Made by a program: the position numbers and the translations under genes. Shown here in pieces: positions 11,718 through 20,300 of a DNA stretch of 24,133 nucleotides. This DNA is from CAZVON01 sp964628435 (GTDB lineage Bacteria > Patescibacteriota > Microgenomatia > Levybacterales > UBA12049): assembly GCA_964628435.1 (NCBI GenBank), contig CAZVON010000016.1:1-24133 (forward strand), given 5' to 3'. The notes under the pieces are model-generated. The model saw only the letters and a list, made by a program, of their open reading frames with translations, made no database searches and had not been told where the DNA came from. The stretch's first letter is position 1. Each line of letters starts with the position of its first letter.

Positions 11718-13176
11718 ACGTATTGCGTACTGGTTTCTTACGAAAGATCACTTCAATTTTTTTAATAAGCAGTGACCTGTTATGTTCTTTTAACCCAGGC
11801 GCTTTAATCATCCAGTTTAACATACCCTTATGAATGATTCCTGTTGAAATATCAAATGTTACCTCAGCTATCTGCCATCCATCTTGTTGAGTCTTTGATG
11901 GTTTATAGGACGCCAGAACGTAATCTACAAATTCTAAATCTGACTGTCCTGTTACAGGGAAAGTATAATATGGCGTTGGATTAAAAAACTGAGAATTTTC
12001 TAAAGCAAAATACCCAAAGAGCGCTTGCATATAAATATCATTTTTGGGAATTCTAACCTGCGTAATCACATCTGAAAGAGGTACCGTTACTTCATGGTTT
12101 GGTCTCTGTAAAAGAATAGGGGTTTCCCCAACCATTATGGTTTGAACTGCATCCAAGTGATAGGGTTTTGCATGAAGACTTTGGGCATTTGTAAAAAGAA
12201 TGGTCGGTTTCGTTTCCGTTGCGATAGGGGAGTAGACTTTATGGTTCGATGCCAAAAAAATATGATCAGCAAAAACTATTTTGTGAAGGTTTGTTGAAAT
12301 TTTATTAATGATTATATCTGCTGAGGCATTAATAACTATTTTATATATTCCGTTTTCTGGAAGTTCTGGTCCTGGATTTTGAATTGAAATCTCTCGAGGA
12401 TCCAACACGCGTCGTGACGAATCAGCAATCCCATCATCTTCTCTACGTGCCTCGTGTACAAGATCTTCACCTTTATATATTCGAATCACAACTGGATCTT
12501 TTCCCTCATACCAATTAAGATCTTGTGTCTGGATGTTGAAACGAAAAGGCTCATTTTCAACATACGCGTACAAAATATGTCCTCCTCGTAGTAAATTTGA
12601 GATGATTGTATCTGATCGCGCAGGAGTATAATTTGAGATTTGATACGTTGAATGATTTAATATCTCATCTACATCTACCGTTGCGATAATCGCTCCAAGA
12701 GGGAGATCATTGAGAAATTCTTTAACTGAACGAAACTTTTTCTGTTTTTGAAAAAGCACAACATTGTCTTCTAGTGTATTCCATGAAAGTGAATTAAGAA
12801 CCGGGTAATCAATAAGTTGTGTGTTGAAATGCCATTCTTCTTGATCTTGAAATCCCAAGTAAATTTTTTGATTCGCATTTTGATTCTTAAAGGTAAGTTT
12901 TATTGTTGCTGTATCAAAATGAAATGGCATTTTTGTGGTAAAATACACTAAGTCTTCAATTTGTTTGATTATTTCTTTCCCATCTATCTGAGTCGTTGTT
13001 ATTCGATGGGTAGGAGTAAAGCGAGAAATATTTTTGTTATTGTCTCCATCGCTTGTGTAGTACATGGTAATTCCCCAAGGCGCAAGGTTACACAAAAGAA
13101 TATACAAAACAAGGCCACAGGCGAAAGATAAGAATACCACAAACGAAATATTTTGAAGGGTGAATATCTTACTCAT
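11710..13176 (-). CDS. Large membrane-anchored extracellular protein, unknown
   Basis: The 488-aa protein has a single N-terminal membrane helix (about residues 10-30, ISFVVFLSFACGLVLYILLC) followed by ~450 residues that should lie outside. The exported part is rich in beta-type sequence (ATIKLTFKNQ...KIYLGFQD, IVINASADIIINKI, QVRIPKND) and probably forms several sandwich domains. No catalytic motif is recognised. It sits four bases after the flippase gene and overlaps the DUF1616-like gene by 8, so it is an integral part of the glycan operon. A role in binding or modifying the exported glycan is an inference. Homologues would be expected beside DUF1616 genes. Confidence 0.65.
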   Translation of the reverse strand: MSKIFTLQNISFVVFLSFACGLVLYILLCNLAPWGITMYYTSDGDNNKNISRFTPTHRITTTQIDGKEIIKQIEDLVYFTTKMPFHFDTATIKLTFKNQNANQKIYLGFQDQEEWHFNTQLIDYPVLNSLSWNTLEDNVVLFQKQKKFRSVKEFLNDLPLGAIIATVDVDEILNHSTYQISNYTPARSDTIISNLLRGGHILYAYVENEPFRFNIQTQDLNWYEGKDPVVIRIYKGEDLVHEARREDDGIADSSRRVLDPREISIQNPGPELPENGIYKIVINASADIIINKISTNLHKIVFADHIFLASNHKVYSPIATETKPTILFTNAQSLHAKPYHLDAVQTIMVGETPILLQRPNHEVTVPLSDVITQVRIPKNDIYMQALFGYFALENSQFFNPTPYYTFPVTGQSDLEFVDYVLASYKPSKTQQDGWQIAEVTFDISTGIIHKGMLNWMIKAPGLKEHNRSLLIKKIEVIFRKKPVRNTYG

Positions 13177-13180
13177 TTTT

Positions 13181-14608
13181 TTATGAAAACACTCTATTTG
13201 GTATAAGCAGTTGAATACGTTTCCAATCGTCAGGCGTTATTTCTTTTAAAAGAAACAGAAGAAAAAAATATACGGTAAAAAGAACACCATATAAAAAAGG
13301 AAGAATAAACACTGGAACTGAAATCAAAAATGTTAAAAAATATACAGACAATGAAGCTACTACAATTTTAAGAATACTGCGTAGCCTGATAAATTTTGCA
13401 AACTTACGATACACCGCTATCGATGCCATTAGTACGCTGAGTATGCCTCCGATTGTGGTACTGATCGCGGCTCCCACAATACCTTCTGAAGGAATAAGAA
13501 ACCAACAGAAAATAGCAATTACCACAACGCTTATTGCTGCGATGCCCACTGAACTTTTGGTCGAACCAGCACCATTGAGTATATGCGCCAGAACTGAGAA
13601 AAATGTCAGAAATCCCATACCTACAGAGAGAATTGATAAAGACGACGCTCCTTGGGTATAGGTTCCTGCGTAGAGAAGCATAAGTAGTTGTTTGCTTGTT
13701 GCGGAAATAAGCAACGTTATTGGAACAAGTAATAGCAAAACATACCTGAGAGTATTTGCGATTAAGTCTTTTGTTTGACTTGGTTTGTCGTGTTTCATAC
13801 TTCTTGAAATACTCGGAAACACAACAACAGAAAACGCGCTTAGTCCAAAAAAAATAATGCGTGAAATATTTTGATTTGCCGTATAATAACCTGGAAGTTC
13901 TTTTGACAAACTCAATGATTTTACAAAATATAAGTCTATACTTTGCGCCAAAGCAGAGAGAAACGCAAAACATATTAATGGCAAAGAAAACACAACAAGA
14001 GTCCAAGAAGAATACAACGTACTCACTTTTTTAGGCAAATAAAACCCATAAAGTAATGGGAAAACTGCCGCTAGTATAAAACCAACCAATGCCCCTCTTA
14101 ACTGAAAAAAATAAGTCAGGCTTACTACACAAATTAGTTTACTGAACGAAAAAATACTATTTAACACTGCTTGCTTTTTAAAAAAATGAAGTCCGTTATA
14201 GTAATCCACATACAGCCCGTATACCCCATATAAAGGAAAAATCAGTGCAGTTAATTGTAAATAAGAAACAAGCGTTGCATCATGAAGAAGAAACGAAATA
14301 GGTTGAGCCAACAGAAAAAAAGAAACCGTAATAATAACGCTGTACAATACTTGCAATCGTAAGGCAGTGAGTAAAATAGCATCAGATTGTTCTTCGTTTT
14401 CCGCAATAAACTTAGAAGCAGTCAATGTTAACCCAGAAGTTTGAGTAATGTTAATAAAACTCATAAGAGAAATAAGCACACCATAAACTCCATAGTTTAC
14501 CGGCCCCAAATATCTTCCCAACCATATATTTAAAAAATATCCAGATACCATAAATATGGCAGTTGAAATCGTTAAATAAGTAGTTCCTTTAAAAAATGAT
14601 GACTTCAT
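13181..14608 (-). CDS. Wzx-type polysaccharide flippase
   Basis: The 475-aa protein has about 12-14 membrane helices in two repeats, the layout of the oligosaccharide flippase (MVF/PST, Wzx) family. The N-terminus (FFKGTTYLTISTAIFMVSGYFLNIWLGRYLGPVNYGVYG) is diagnostic: the LGRYLGPxxYGxYG motif marks helix 2. It should flip lipid-linked glycan across the cytoplasmic membrane. The ATG overlaps the TGA of the upstream GT2 gene (ATGA). A 200-aa ORF in another frame (13404-14006) is a shadow. Its presence inside a run of glycosyltransferases argues for a complete surface-glycan pathway, although no Wzy-type polymerase was identified with certainty. Confidence 0.92.
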   Translation of the reverse strand: MKSSFFKGTTYLTISTAIFMVSGYFLNIWLGRYLGPVNYGVYGVLISLMSFINITQTSGLTLTASKFIAENEEQSDAILLTALRLQVLYSVIITVSFFLLAQPISFLLHDATLVSYLQLTALIFPLYGVYGLYVDYYNGLHFFKKQAVLNSIFSFSKLICVVSLTYFFQLRGALVGFILAAVFPLLYGFYLPKKVSTLYSSWTLVVFSLPLICFAFLSALAQSIDLYFVKSLSLSKELPGYYTANQNISRIIFFGLSAFSVVVFPSISRSMKHDKPSQTKDLIANTLRYVLLLLVPITLLISATSKQLLMLLYAGTYTQGASSLSILSVGMGFLTFFSVLAHILNGAGSTKSSVGIAAISVVVIAIFCWFLIPSEGIVGAAISTTIGGILSVLMASIAVYRKFAKFIRLRSILKIVVASLSVYFLTFLISVPVFILPFLYGVLFTVYFFLLFLLKEITPDDWKRIQLLIPNRVFS

Positions 14609-15498
14609 AGTCGAGGTATACCTCCTCTATTGCGCATTCCATCGGTATATCCGTAGAAAAAAGCGTATGCTCTTTCTTTTTGTTGGGTAAGAGTAAAATA
14701 AAACAAAACGACTAACAGCTTACCTATATTAAAAAAGAAAAAATACCCTTTATAAAACCACGGTAAGTAATTATTGACAAAAAGAATTCTGTTTCGAGCT
14801 ATAAGGTATGTATTTAATACTGCTTTGTTACTCGAAGAACCAGTTTCTCGATGAAAAACTTTAGCGTTTGGCACGCAAACACAAACATAACCTGCACTTC
14901 TTGCAGTTAAACAATAAGATACATCTTCAAAATACGCGAAAAATCTGTCGTCTAATACTCCAATGTGTTGGACTACTTCTTTTTTGACTAACAAACAACA
15001 ACCAGTTACAAAATCAACTGTTTTATTCGTCCTAAACAAAGTAGTGTCATGATAAGGTTTACCGAGTAACCAGTTAATGCTTCCTCCTGAAAAAATCAAT
15101 TTTTTTTTATCGTAGTAGTCGTATATCAACGGGCCAACAATGCCTATGCGTTTTTGCAAACATGCTGTTTGAGTAAGAATAGAAAGAAACTGTGGGTCAA
15201 CTTCAGTATCGTTATTTAATAACAAGTAAAAATCAGGATTATATTTCTTGGCCCGAGAAATACCAAAGTTACACCCTCCTGTAAACCCAATATTACGAGG
15301 TAATCGATACACTTCAATCGTACCATTGTACTTTTTATGAAGGGTAGAACAATCATCTCTTACCGAACCATTATCAATAACAATTATTTTGTAGAAAGCA
15401 TTTTCTATGTGTAACAACGAATCTATACAGGTTTTTGTGTACGACAATCTATTCCAGTTAAGAATAATTATGGCAGTTAATAACGGCTTTTGTTTCAT
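14605..15498 (-). CDS. GT2 glycosyltransferase (rhamnosyltransferase-like)
   Basis: The 297-aa product has the GT2 (GT-A) core: AIIILNWNR (9-17), VIDNGS (40-45), RNIGFTGGCNFGI (68-80), LLLNNDTEVDP with N95-N96-D97 as metal-binding site, and the acceptor-side region FFAYFEDVSYCLTARSAGY with the ED catalytic pair. This pattern is typical of the WbbL/RfbF rhamnosyltransferase-like branch, but the sugar cannot be assigned by eye. The C-terminus has a hydrophobic segment (YFFFFNIGKLLVVLFYFTL) that should attach it to the membrane. The start overlaps the previous gene's stop by four bases and the end overlaps the flippase start by four. Confidence 0.9.
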   Translation of the reverse strand: MKQKPLLTAIIILNWNRLSYTKTCIDSLLHIENAFYKIIVIDNGSVRDDCSTLHKKYNGTIEVYRLPRNIGFTGGCNFGISRAKKYNPDFYLLLNNDTEVDPQFLSILTQTACLQKRIGIVGPLIYDYYDKKKLIFSGGSINWLLGKPYHDTTLFRTNKTVDFVTGCCLLVKKEVVQHIGVLDDRFFAYFEDVSYCLTARSAGYVCVCVPNAKVFHRETGSSSNKAVLNTYLIARNRILFVNNYLPWFYKGYFFFFNIGKLLVVLFYFTLTQQKERAYAFFYGYTDGMRNRGGIPRL

Positions 15499-17075
15499 AA
15501 CAGCTTGTTTCTGACTAAAACGGTTTTATATAAATGCTCTATGTATTTGCTTTCTTCAAGCTTCAAGGATTGTTTGTAAAGAAATGTATTGAGTTTGTCA
15601 ATTTCTAAGTCTTTTCTATCATTGAATACGTATACAGGTATATTATTACTTGACAAATTTGAAATTATTAAAAAAAGCCGCTCATACTGAAAAATATTTT
15701 TATTTGGGAATACCTGATTATAAATTGGCCCATAGAAAATAACTTTTCTATTTGGGAATAAAAATTTATCTGAAAGCGTTGTAACGACTACCCCAGATGT
15801 ATCGATGTGCTTTTCGATTTCTGTACTCTGCGCTAGCAAGGCAACCCGTTTTGTATACATGTCGACTAACCCATTCCTTTGCAGAGTAACGTGTAGAACA
15901 GAACTTGTAATAATTACAGTGATTAACATAGCTGAGATTTTTTTGGGAAGAGAAAAAAGAAAATGTGACGCGATAGGGATAATTAATATATAAATCGGCA
16001 GGAAATAGCGAATATACGATGAATCCATGGTAAAACTTTCAAGTCCCCAAAAAATACCGCTTCCATAATAAATAAGAATCCAGACCGTGAGTAATAAAAA
16101 AAAGGTTATATATGCTTTGGATTCTTGAGAATAAAACTGCTTGTATTGAGTAAGTCCTACAGTGCCCAAAAGAAATACAAGAGGAATATATAAAACTATA
16201 TATGTAACCAGATTGGTTATAATATTGTCTATATGAAATCCCGAAGGAAGAAGAAAAAAAGTCATCTTGTCAATAAAAGAACTTGTTTGAACGGTGCTGG
16301 TTTCAAAAGAAGTGTGTACATTGTAACCAAAAGCTAAAAAACTACCAAAAAGTTGCTTGTTTATGATAAAAAGCGGCAACAGAACTATACAATACATAAG
16401 AATTGAAAGTAAAAGATATGTGTAACGGATAATTTTTCTAAATCTAAAAATCAAAAAAACAAATGGAATTCCATACATAACATCCGTGAATCGAAAAAAA
16501 TGATTAAGCCCAAGAGTTCCACCCAACGCAAGATAGTAGGCAGGATTCCCTGTTTTGATGGCAAGAAGAAAAAATGCGATACTTCCTACTAAAAAAACGC
16601 TGGCTGGCGCATTATTAAAAAGAGTAATACTACTCCAGTACCAAAATGGAGGTAATGTGAAAAGGAGAAAAACTGATAACAAACCAGTTTTTTTGTCAAA
16701 AATAACAGAACTGATACTATACATAAATAACCCTCCTATTAAAGAAATCAGTGGAGTAATGTACGGAATGATCGCAGGAAGAATCACGCCAATAGTTCCA
16801 TAAAATATGTATAATCCTGTAAACCCACTCGGCGCAACATAATTATTAACTGAAGACGTATTTCTTGGCCTAGTAAATCCGAATGTAAGCTCATTAAGCG
16901 GTTCATAGTAGCGTAATGTCCCTGTTTTTGCGTAATGTTGTATAAAAAACAAATTAATATTTTCATCGGGCGAAGTAAATTTATGCGGCGAAAAAGCAGC
17001 CAGAAAGGAATACGCAATAAAAAAAATAATAAATACTGGCATGAATACCAATAAAGACTTCACATTAAGTCTCAT
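15495..17075 (-). CDS. GT39-like integral membrane glycosyltransferase
   Basis: The 526-aa protein has about ten to twelve membrane helices. The first outside loop carries HKFTSPDENIN with D37-E38, the acidic pair expected of GT-C enzymes of the PMT/ArnT type, which use polyprenyl-phosphate sugars. Later loops include NPAYYLALGGTLGLNHFFRFTDVMYGIPF (xxG...R-T), as in related CPR proteins. A C-terminal soluble segment of ~110 residues follows the last helix. It overlaps the preceding GT4 gene by 11 bases and the following GT2 by four. Within a flippase operon it could alternatively act as the glycan polymerase or ligase. The topology fits either. Confidence 0.8.
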   Translation of the reverse strand: MRLNVKSLLVFMPVFIIFFIAYSFLAAFSPHKFTSPDENINLFFIQHYAKTGTLRYYEPLNELTFGFTRPRNTSSVNNYVAPSGFTGLYIFYGTIGVILPAIIPYITPLISLIGGLFMYSISSVIFDKKTGLLSVFLLFTLPPFWYWSSITLFNNAPASVFLVGSIAFFLLAIKTGNPAYYLALGGTLGLNHFFRFTDVMYGIPFVFLIFRFRKIIRYTYLLLSILMYCIVLLPLFIINKQLFGSFLAFGYNVHTSFETSTVQTSSFIDKMTFFLLPSGFHIDNIITNLVTYIVLYIPLVFLLGTVGLTQYKQFYSQESKAYITFFLLLTVWILIYYGSGIFWGLESFTMDSSYIRYFLPIYILIIPIASHFLFSLPKKISAMLITVIITSSVLHVTLQRNGLVDMYTKRVALLAQSTEIEKHIDTSGVVVTTLSDKFLFPNRKVIFYGPIYNQVFPNKNIFQYERLFLIISNLSSNNIPVYVFNDRKDLEIDKLNTFLYKQSLKLEESKYIEHLYKTVLVRNKLL

Positions 17076-18102
17076 ACATGATTTTTTTAAATAAATCCTG
17101 CTGCTTTTGTGCTACCGTTGTCCAATTATAAACCGAGTGGCTCGTATCTTTGGGAATTATCGTACAACCCGCGTACTTTGCTTCCAATGGCGCGATTCCG
17201 AATGGTTCATCCTGAGCTGTAAATATAAAGAAATCAGCTGCTTTCATATATAACGCTACCTCGTAATCAGTAAGCTGCCCAAGAAGTTTAATATTTGAAA
17301 GTGATGTGTTTTTAATTGCTTCCTTAACCATTTCTTTATCCGGGCCGTCTCCGATAATATAAAACATTGAATATGAGTCTTGTTTTTCTTGAAAAACATT
17401 AATAGCTAGGTCGAGTCGTTTCCTATGATGCAATTTTGATACCGATATAAACATGTGTTGACCACGTGGAATTCCGAGAATTTCACGAGCCTGTTTTTTT
17501 GATAAATCGTTAAATCGAGATGTTTCAATACCTGGATAAATGATTGTAGATTCTTTCTGATAGATATTTTTTATCTGGTCGTGTGTCCAATCGCTGATGC
17601 TTATAATATGATCAAACGAACCAACAGAAATCTTATCAATCAACTGAATAATAGATGTTACTGGAAATTGAAAAATTTTTTTAAAGAGGTTTACTTTTTT
17701 TAGCGCGTTATTTTTTAGATCATGCGCAATACGAGGAGGCTCTAAACAGTAGTAAACAGTTTTGTGTTTCTTATTTCCGGAAACTTTTTTATACCAAAAA
17801 GCTCCGAAACCAGATTGCCAACCAATTGAAATCAACAGATCAATATCAGTATTCACTTTTCGAAGAAGTAATGGCATGAAAACAAGGTCAAGAAAACTAG
17901 AAAGATCATGGTTTTGAATAGGTGGGTACATTCCTTCAATAATCGGTATCCCTTGGGAAATGGTTTTTGCCGATGGATGAATTTTATGGGTATATACGGT
18001 TACGCCGTTACCGATTTTCGTGAGTTCTTTTACAAGATTTATCAATAATCGTTCTCCTCCATATGGACCAGTAAGATGAGGGTAAAGAATTGCTATTTTC
18101 AT
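17065..18102 (-). CDS. GT4 glycosyltransferase with shortened C-terminal domain
   Basis: The 345-aa GT-B enzyme has the N-terminal LYPHLTGPYGGERLLINLVKEL glycine loop and ISISDWTHDQI. It also has SKLHHRKRLDLAI (the donor phosphate-binding R-K) and the EPFGIAPLEAKYAG motif (E-x7-E) for nucleotide-sugar binding. After TIIPKD the protein jumps almost at once to SVYNWTTVAQKQQDLFKKI, which corresponds to the last helix of the fold. The usual ~50 residues between (GG...E-V-x-x-G-x-T-G-x-L and the following helices) are missing, although the reading frame is intact. The enzyme could be inactive or modified, or the assembly could have lost a piece. Position: third transferase gene from the 3' side of the operon promoter, after two others. 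Confidence 0.85.
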   Translation of the reverse strand: MKIAILYPHLTGPYGGERLLINLVKELTKIGNGVTVYTHKIHPSAKTISQGIPIIEGMYPPIQNHDLSSFLDLVFMPLLLRKVNTDIDLLISIGWQSGFGAFWYKKVSGNKKHKTVYYCLEPPRIAHDLKNNALKKVNLFKKIFQFPVTSIIQLIDKISVGSFDHIISISDWTHDQIKNIYQKESTIIYPGIETSRFNDLSKKQAREILGIPRGQHMFISVSKLHHRKRLDLAINVFQEKQDSYSMFYIIGDGPDKEMVKEAIKNTSLSNIKLLGQLTDYEVALYMKAADFFIFTAQDEPFGIAPLEAKYAGCTIIPKDTSHSVYNWTTVAQKQQDLFKKIMYET

Positions 18103-18108
18103 ACAAAA

Positions 18109-19161
18109 TCAGTTTTGAAATTCTTTCAGATAATTTTTAGCTACTTTTTCCCAACTAAAGTGAGATTTTGTCCACTGTTTAACGTCTTCTCTTACATTTT
18201 TTTTATGAGACAGTGTTTTTGTTAGTTGAGTCAACCAGGCAGTGAGGTTAGATGATTCGACAAGAAGTCCATTTCTGTTTTCAACAATTGCATCCGAAAT
18301 TCCTTCAATATTTGAAGCAAGAACCCACAAACCAGTCGACGATGCTTCTAATGCAACCACGCCAAATCCTTCAATACTTTTGGTATCTTTAATGTTGGGC
18401 ATAATAAATAAGTCGGCTGTGTTATACGCTATTCTGAGGTTTTCCTGCGTGACTTTTCCTAGCAGAAATACTTGCTGTTGTAGATGTAGTTGTTTAATTG
18501 TCTGTTCTATCTGATCTCTCTGAGCGCCCTCACCAATTATTACGTAGACAACGTTCTTGTCTAATGTGGGAATAATATGGGTGATAAACCATAATACCCC
18601 CTTTCTTTTTACTAAACGCCCAACAGTCAGTAATATTTTTTTACCACTCAATTTTTCTCCTACAATTTCTTCTAAATCTTTTCTGGAAGCGTCCGTAACA
18701 AACTTTTCTCCATATACTCCCCATGGAATTACCACGCATTTATGTGGGGCAATACCCCGCTTAATACATTCGGTCCGTGTTGCATTACTAATACAAATCA
18801 CTTTGTCAAATTGCCCAACACACCAAGGGACAAGCAATTGATAGCCGGGAAAGTCAAAAATAATATCCAAACCATGAACCGTAATTGTTGCTTTAATACC
18901 AAAAATATACCTGAGCAACAATCCAAATGGCGATAACAACGCGTCTCCAATATGAAGGTGATTAATTTTCTTTTTCGGAATTACAAACAATGCCCTAAGC
19001 ATCATGAATAAAATGAAGTAAGGCAAATATTTTTGCGATTTCCCCCATGTAATAAGAGTTGTTGCAACAGTCTTTCTAAACTCTTGTGCTAGGGAAAAGC
19101 TCACTTGTTCCATACCTCCAATCATTGGAGGGTACTTTCTGGTAATAAATAATAAGTTCAT
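18109..19161 (-). CDS. GT4 glycosyltransferase
   Basis: The 350-aa GT-B enzyme begins MNLLFITRKYPPMIGGMEQ, the classic GGxE loop of GT4. It continues with HGLDIIF, KVICISNATRTE, VVIPWGV, VGRLVKRKG (R-K donor-binding pair), then SIEGFGVVALEASSTG (E-x7-E) and NGLLV, and ends in a complete C-terminal helix set (SHFSWEKVAKNYLKEF). It resembles mannosyl- or phosphatidylinositol-type alpha transferases, but the donor and acceptor are not predictable. It lies between the GT2 and the shortened GT4 genes with gaps of 12 and 6 bases, so it is in the same transcript. No ribosome site of its own is seen. Confidence 0.92.
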   Translation of the reverse strand: MNLLFITRKYPPMIGGMEQVSFSLAQEFRKTVATTLITWGKSQKYLPYFILFMMLRALFVIPKKKINHLHIGDALLSPFGLLLRYIFGIKATITVHGLDIIFDFPGYQLLVPWCVGQFDKVICISNATRTECIKRGIAPHKCVVIPWGVYGEKFVTDASRKDLEEIVGEKLSGKKILLTVGRLVKRKGVLWFITHIIPTLDKNVVYVIIGEGAQRDQIEQTIKQLHLQQQVFLLGKVTQENLRIAYNTADLFIMPNIKDTKSIEGFGVVALEASSTGLWVLASNIEGISDAIVENRNGLLVESSNLTAWLTQLTKTLSHKKNVREDVKQWTKSHFSWEKVAKNYLKEFQN

Positions 19162-19173
19162 AGAAACACGTAC

Positions 19174-20172
19174 TTAATTTTTTAAAGCTGAATAGACAGA
19201 TATGGGTATTTTCTTTTCTTCCATGTCTTTTTTTCCATGGAGTTCTAATTGCTTTATTCGCGCAAGACCATTCTCAAGTAATTTTCTATTGATACCAATA
19301 AGATCTGCGACAAGACCAGTCATAAGGGTTTGAAATCCAATAAGCATTAAAACTGCGGAGAAAATCAACGACTGTATGTGGCCTGAACCTTGACCCGCTA
19401 AAAAATAAAACAAAAAACGAACTCCCAAAATAAATCCAAGCAAGAATAGTACCGCGCCAACTGCAAAAAATACTTTGAATGGCTGGTACATGGTGTAAAT
19501 TCGCAAAATTGTAGTAGTACTTAGACGAATATGTTGAAAAGTACTTTTAAATAATCGCGAATGACGTGTAGGGGGATTGGTTTTTACTTTTATACTAGCT
19601 ATTCCCAATCGTTTATATTTTGCTTGAATAATGGTTTCAATCGCATACGAAAAATCAGTAACAATGTTCATATGTAAAGCGGCATTTTTTGAATACGCGC
19701 GAAATCCAGACACCGCATCAGGTACTTTTGTTCCAGAAAAAAATCGCACGGTGGCTGAACCAAGACGCTGAAGCCCTTTTTTAATTTTTGAGAAGTGAGC
19801 AATGGTAGAAGTTTGCCGATCTCCAATTACAATATCTGCTTCTCCCCGCAGTATTGGAGCAATAAGTTTAGGAATATCTTTTTGCGGATATTGATTATCG
19901 GCATCCGTATTGACAATAATATCTGCGCCCAAGCGTAAAGCTTCATTCATGCCATTTGAAAACGCGTGCGCTAACCCTTTGTTATGCTGGTGAACAAGAA
20001 TATGATCTACCCCAAGTCGCTTTGCAATTTCTACTGTTTTATCTGTTGAACCATCGTCAATTACGAGAGTTTCGATACTATGTACCCCGTCAATATCTTT
20101 TGGAATAGAACTAAGAACAAGTGGCAGTGTTTTTTCTTCGTTATAACAGGGTATTTGAACAATCAGCTTCAT
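19174..20172 (-). CDS. GT2 glycosyltransferase of the polyprenol-phosphate sugar type
   Basis: The 332-aa product has a GT-A core with VQIPCYNEEKTL (5-16), LVIDDGSTDKT (D39-D40), and IIVNTDADNQYP (D90-A91-D92, metal binding). It also has IVIGDRQ and VPDAVSGFRAYSK, all typical of dolichol/undecaprenol-phosphate mannose or glucose synthases. Two C-terminal membrane helices (FFAVGAVLFLLGFILGVRFLFYFL and LIFSAVLMLIGFQTLMTGLVADLI) anchor it. It could make the lipid-linked sugar used by the GT39-type enzymes on either side. It is the first gene of the operon. GAGG lies ten bases before the ATG. Confidence 0.93.
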   Translation of the reverse strand: MKLIVQIPCYNEEKTLPLVLSSIPKDIDGVHSIETLVIDDGSTDKTVEIAKRLGVDHILVHQHNKGLAHAFSNGMNEALRLGADIIVNTDADNQYPQKDIPKLIAPILRGEADIVIGDRQTSTIAHFSKIKKGLQRLGSATVRFFSGTKVPDAVSGFRAYSKNAALHMNIVTDFSYAIETIIQAKYKRLGIASIKVKTNPPTRHSRLFKSTFQHIRLSTTTILRIYTMYQPFKVFFAVGAVLFLLGFILGVRFLFYFLAGQGSGHIQSLIFSAVLMLIGFQTLMTGLVADLIGINRKLLENGLARIKQLELHGKKDMEEKKIPISVYSALKN

Positions 20173-20245
20173 TGATACATATCCTCATTAAGTGCAGATA
20201 ATAGATACATGTAACGATAAGACCACCTAACGTAAGAAGAGGTTT

Positions 20246-20274
20246 ATCATAACACAGAAAAAATGACTTGACAA
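20246..20274 (-). promoter_or_regulatory. Promoter of the surface-glycan operon
   Basis: On the minus strand: TTGTCA (20274-20269), 17 bp, TATGAT (20251-20246) with TGT before it (extended -10). The start point near 20239 leaves a leader of about 67 nt. It is the only good promoter seen for the 9.2-kb run of eight overlapping or closely spaced genes. Confidence 0.7.
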
Positions 20275-20300
20275 TAACCTATAGCGACTTGATATAAGAT

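Noticed and set aside
13404..14006. 200-codon minus-strand ORF inside the flippase gene
   Set aside because: Same strand but another frame, with Cys/Arg/Tyr-rich low-plausibility sequence and full overlap with a clearly recognised flippase.
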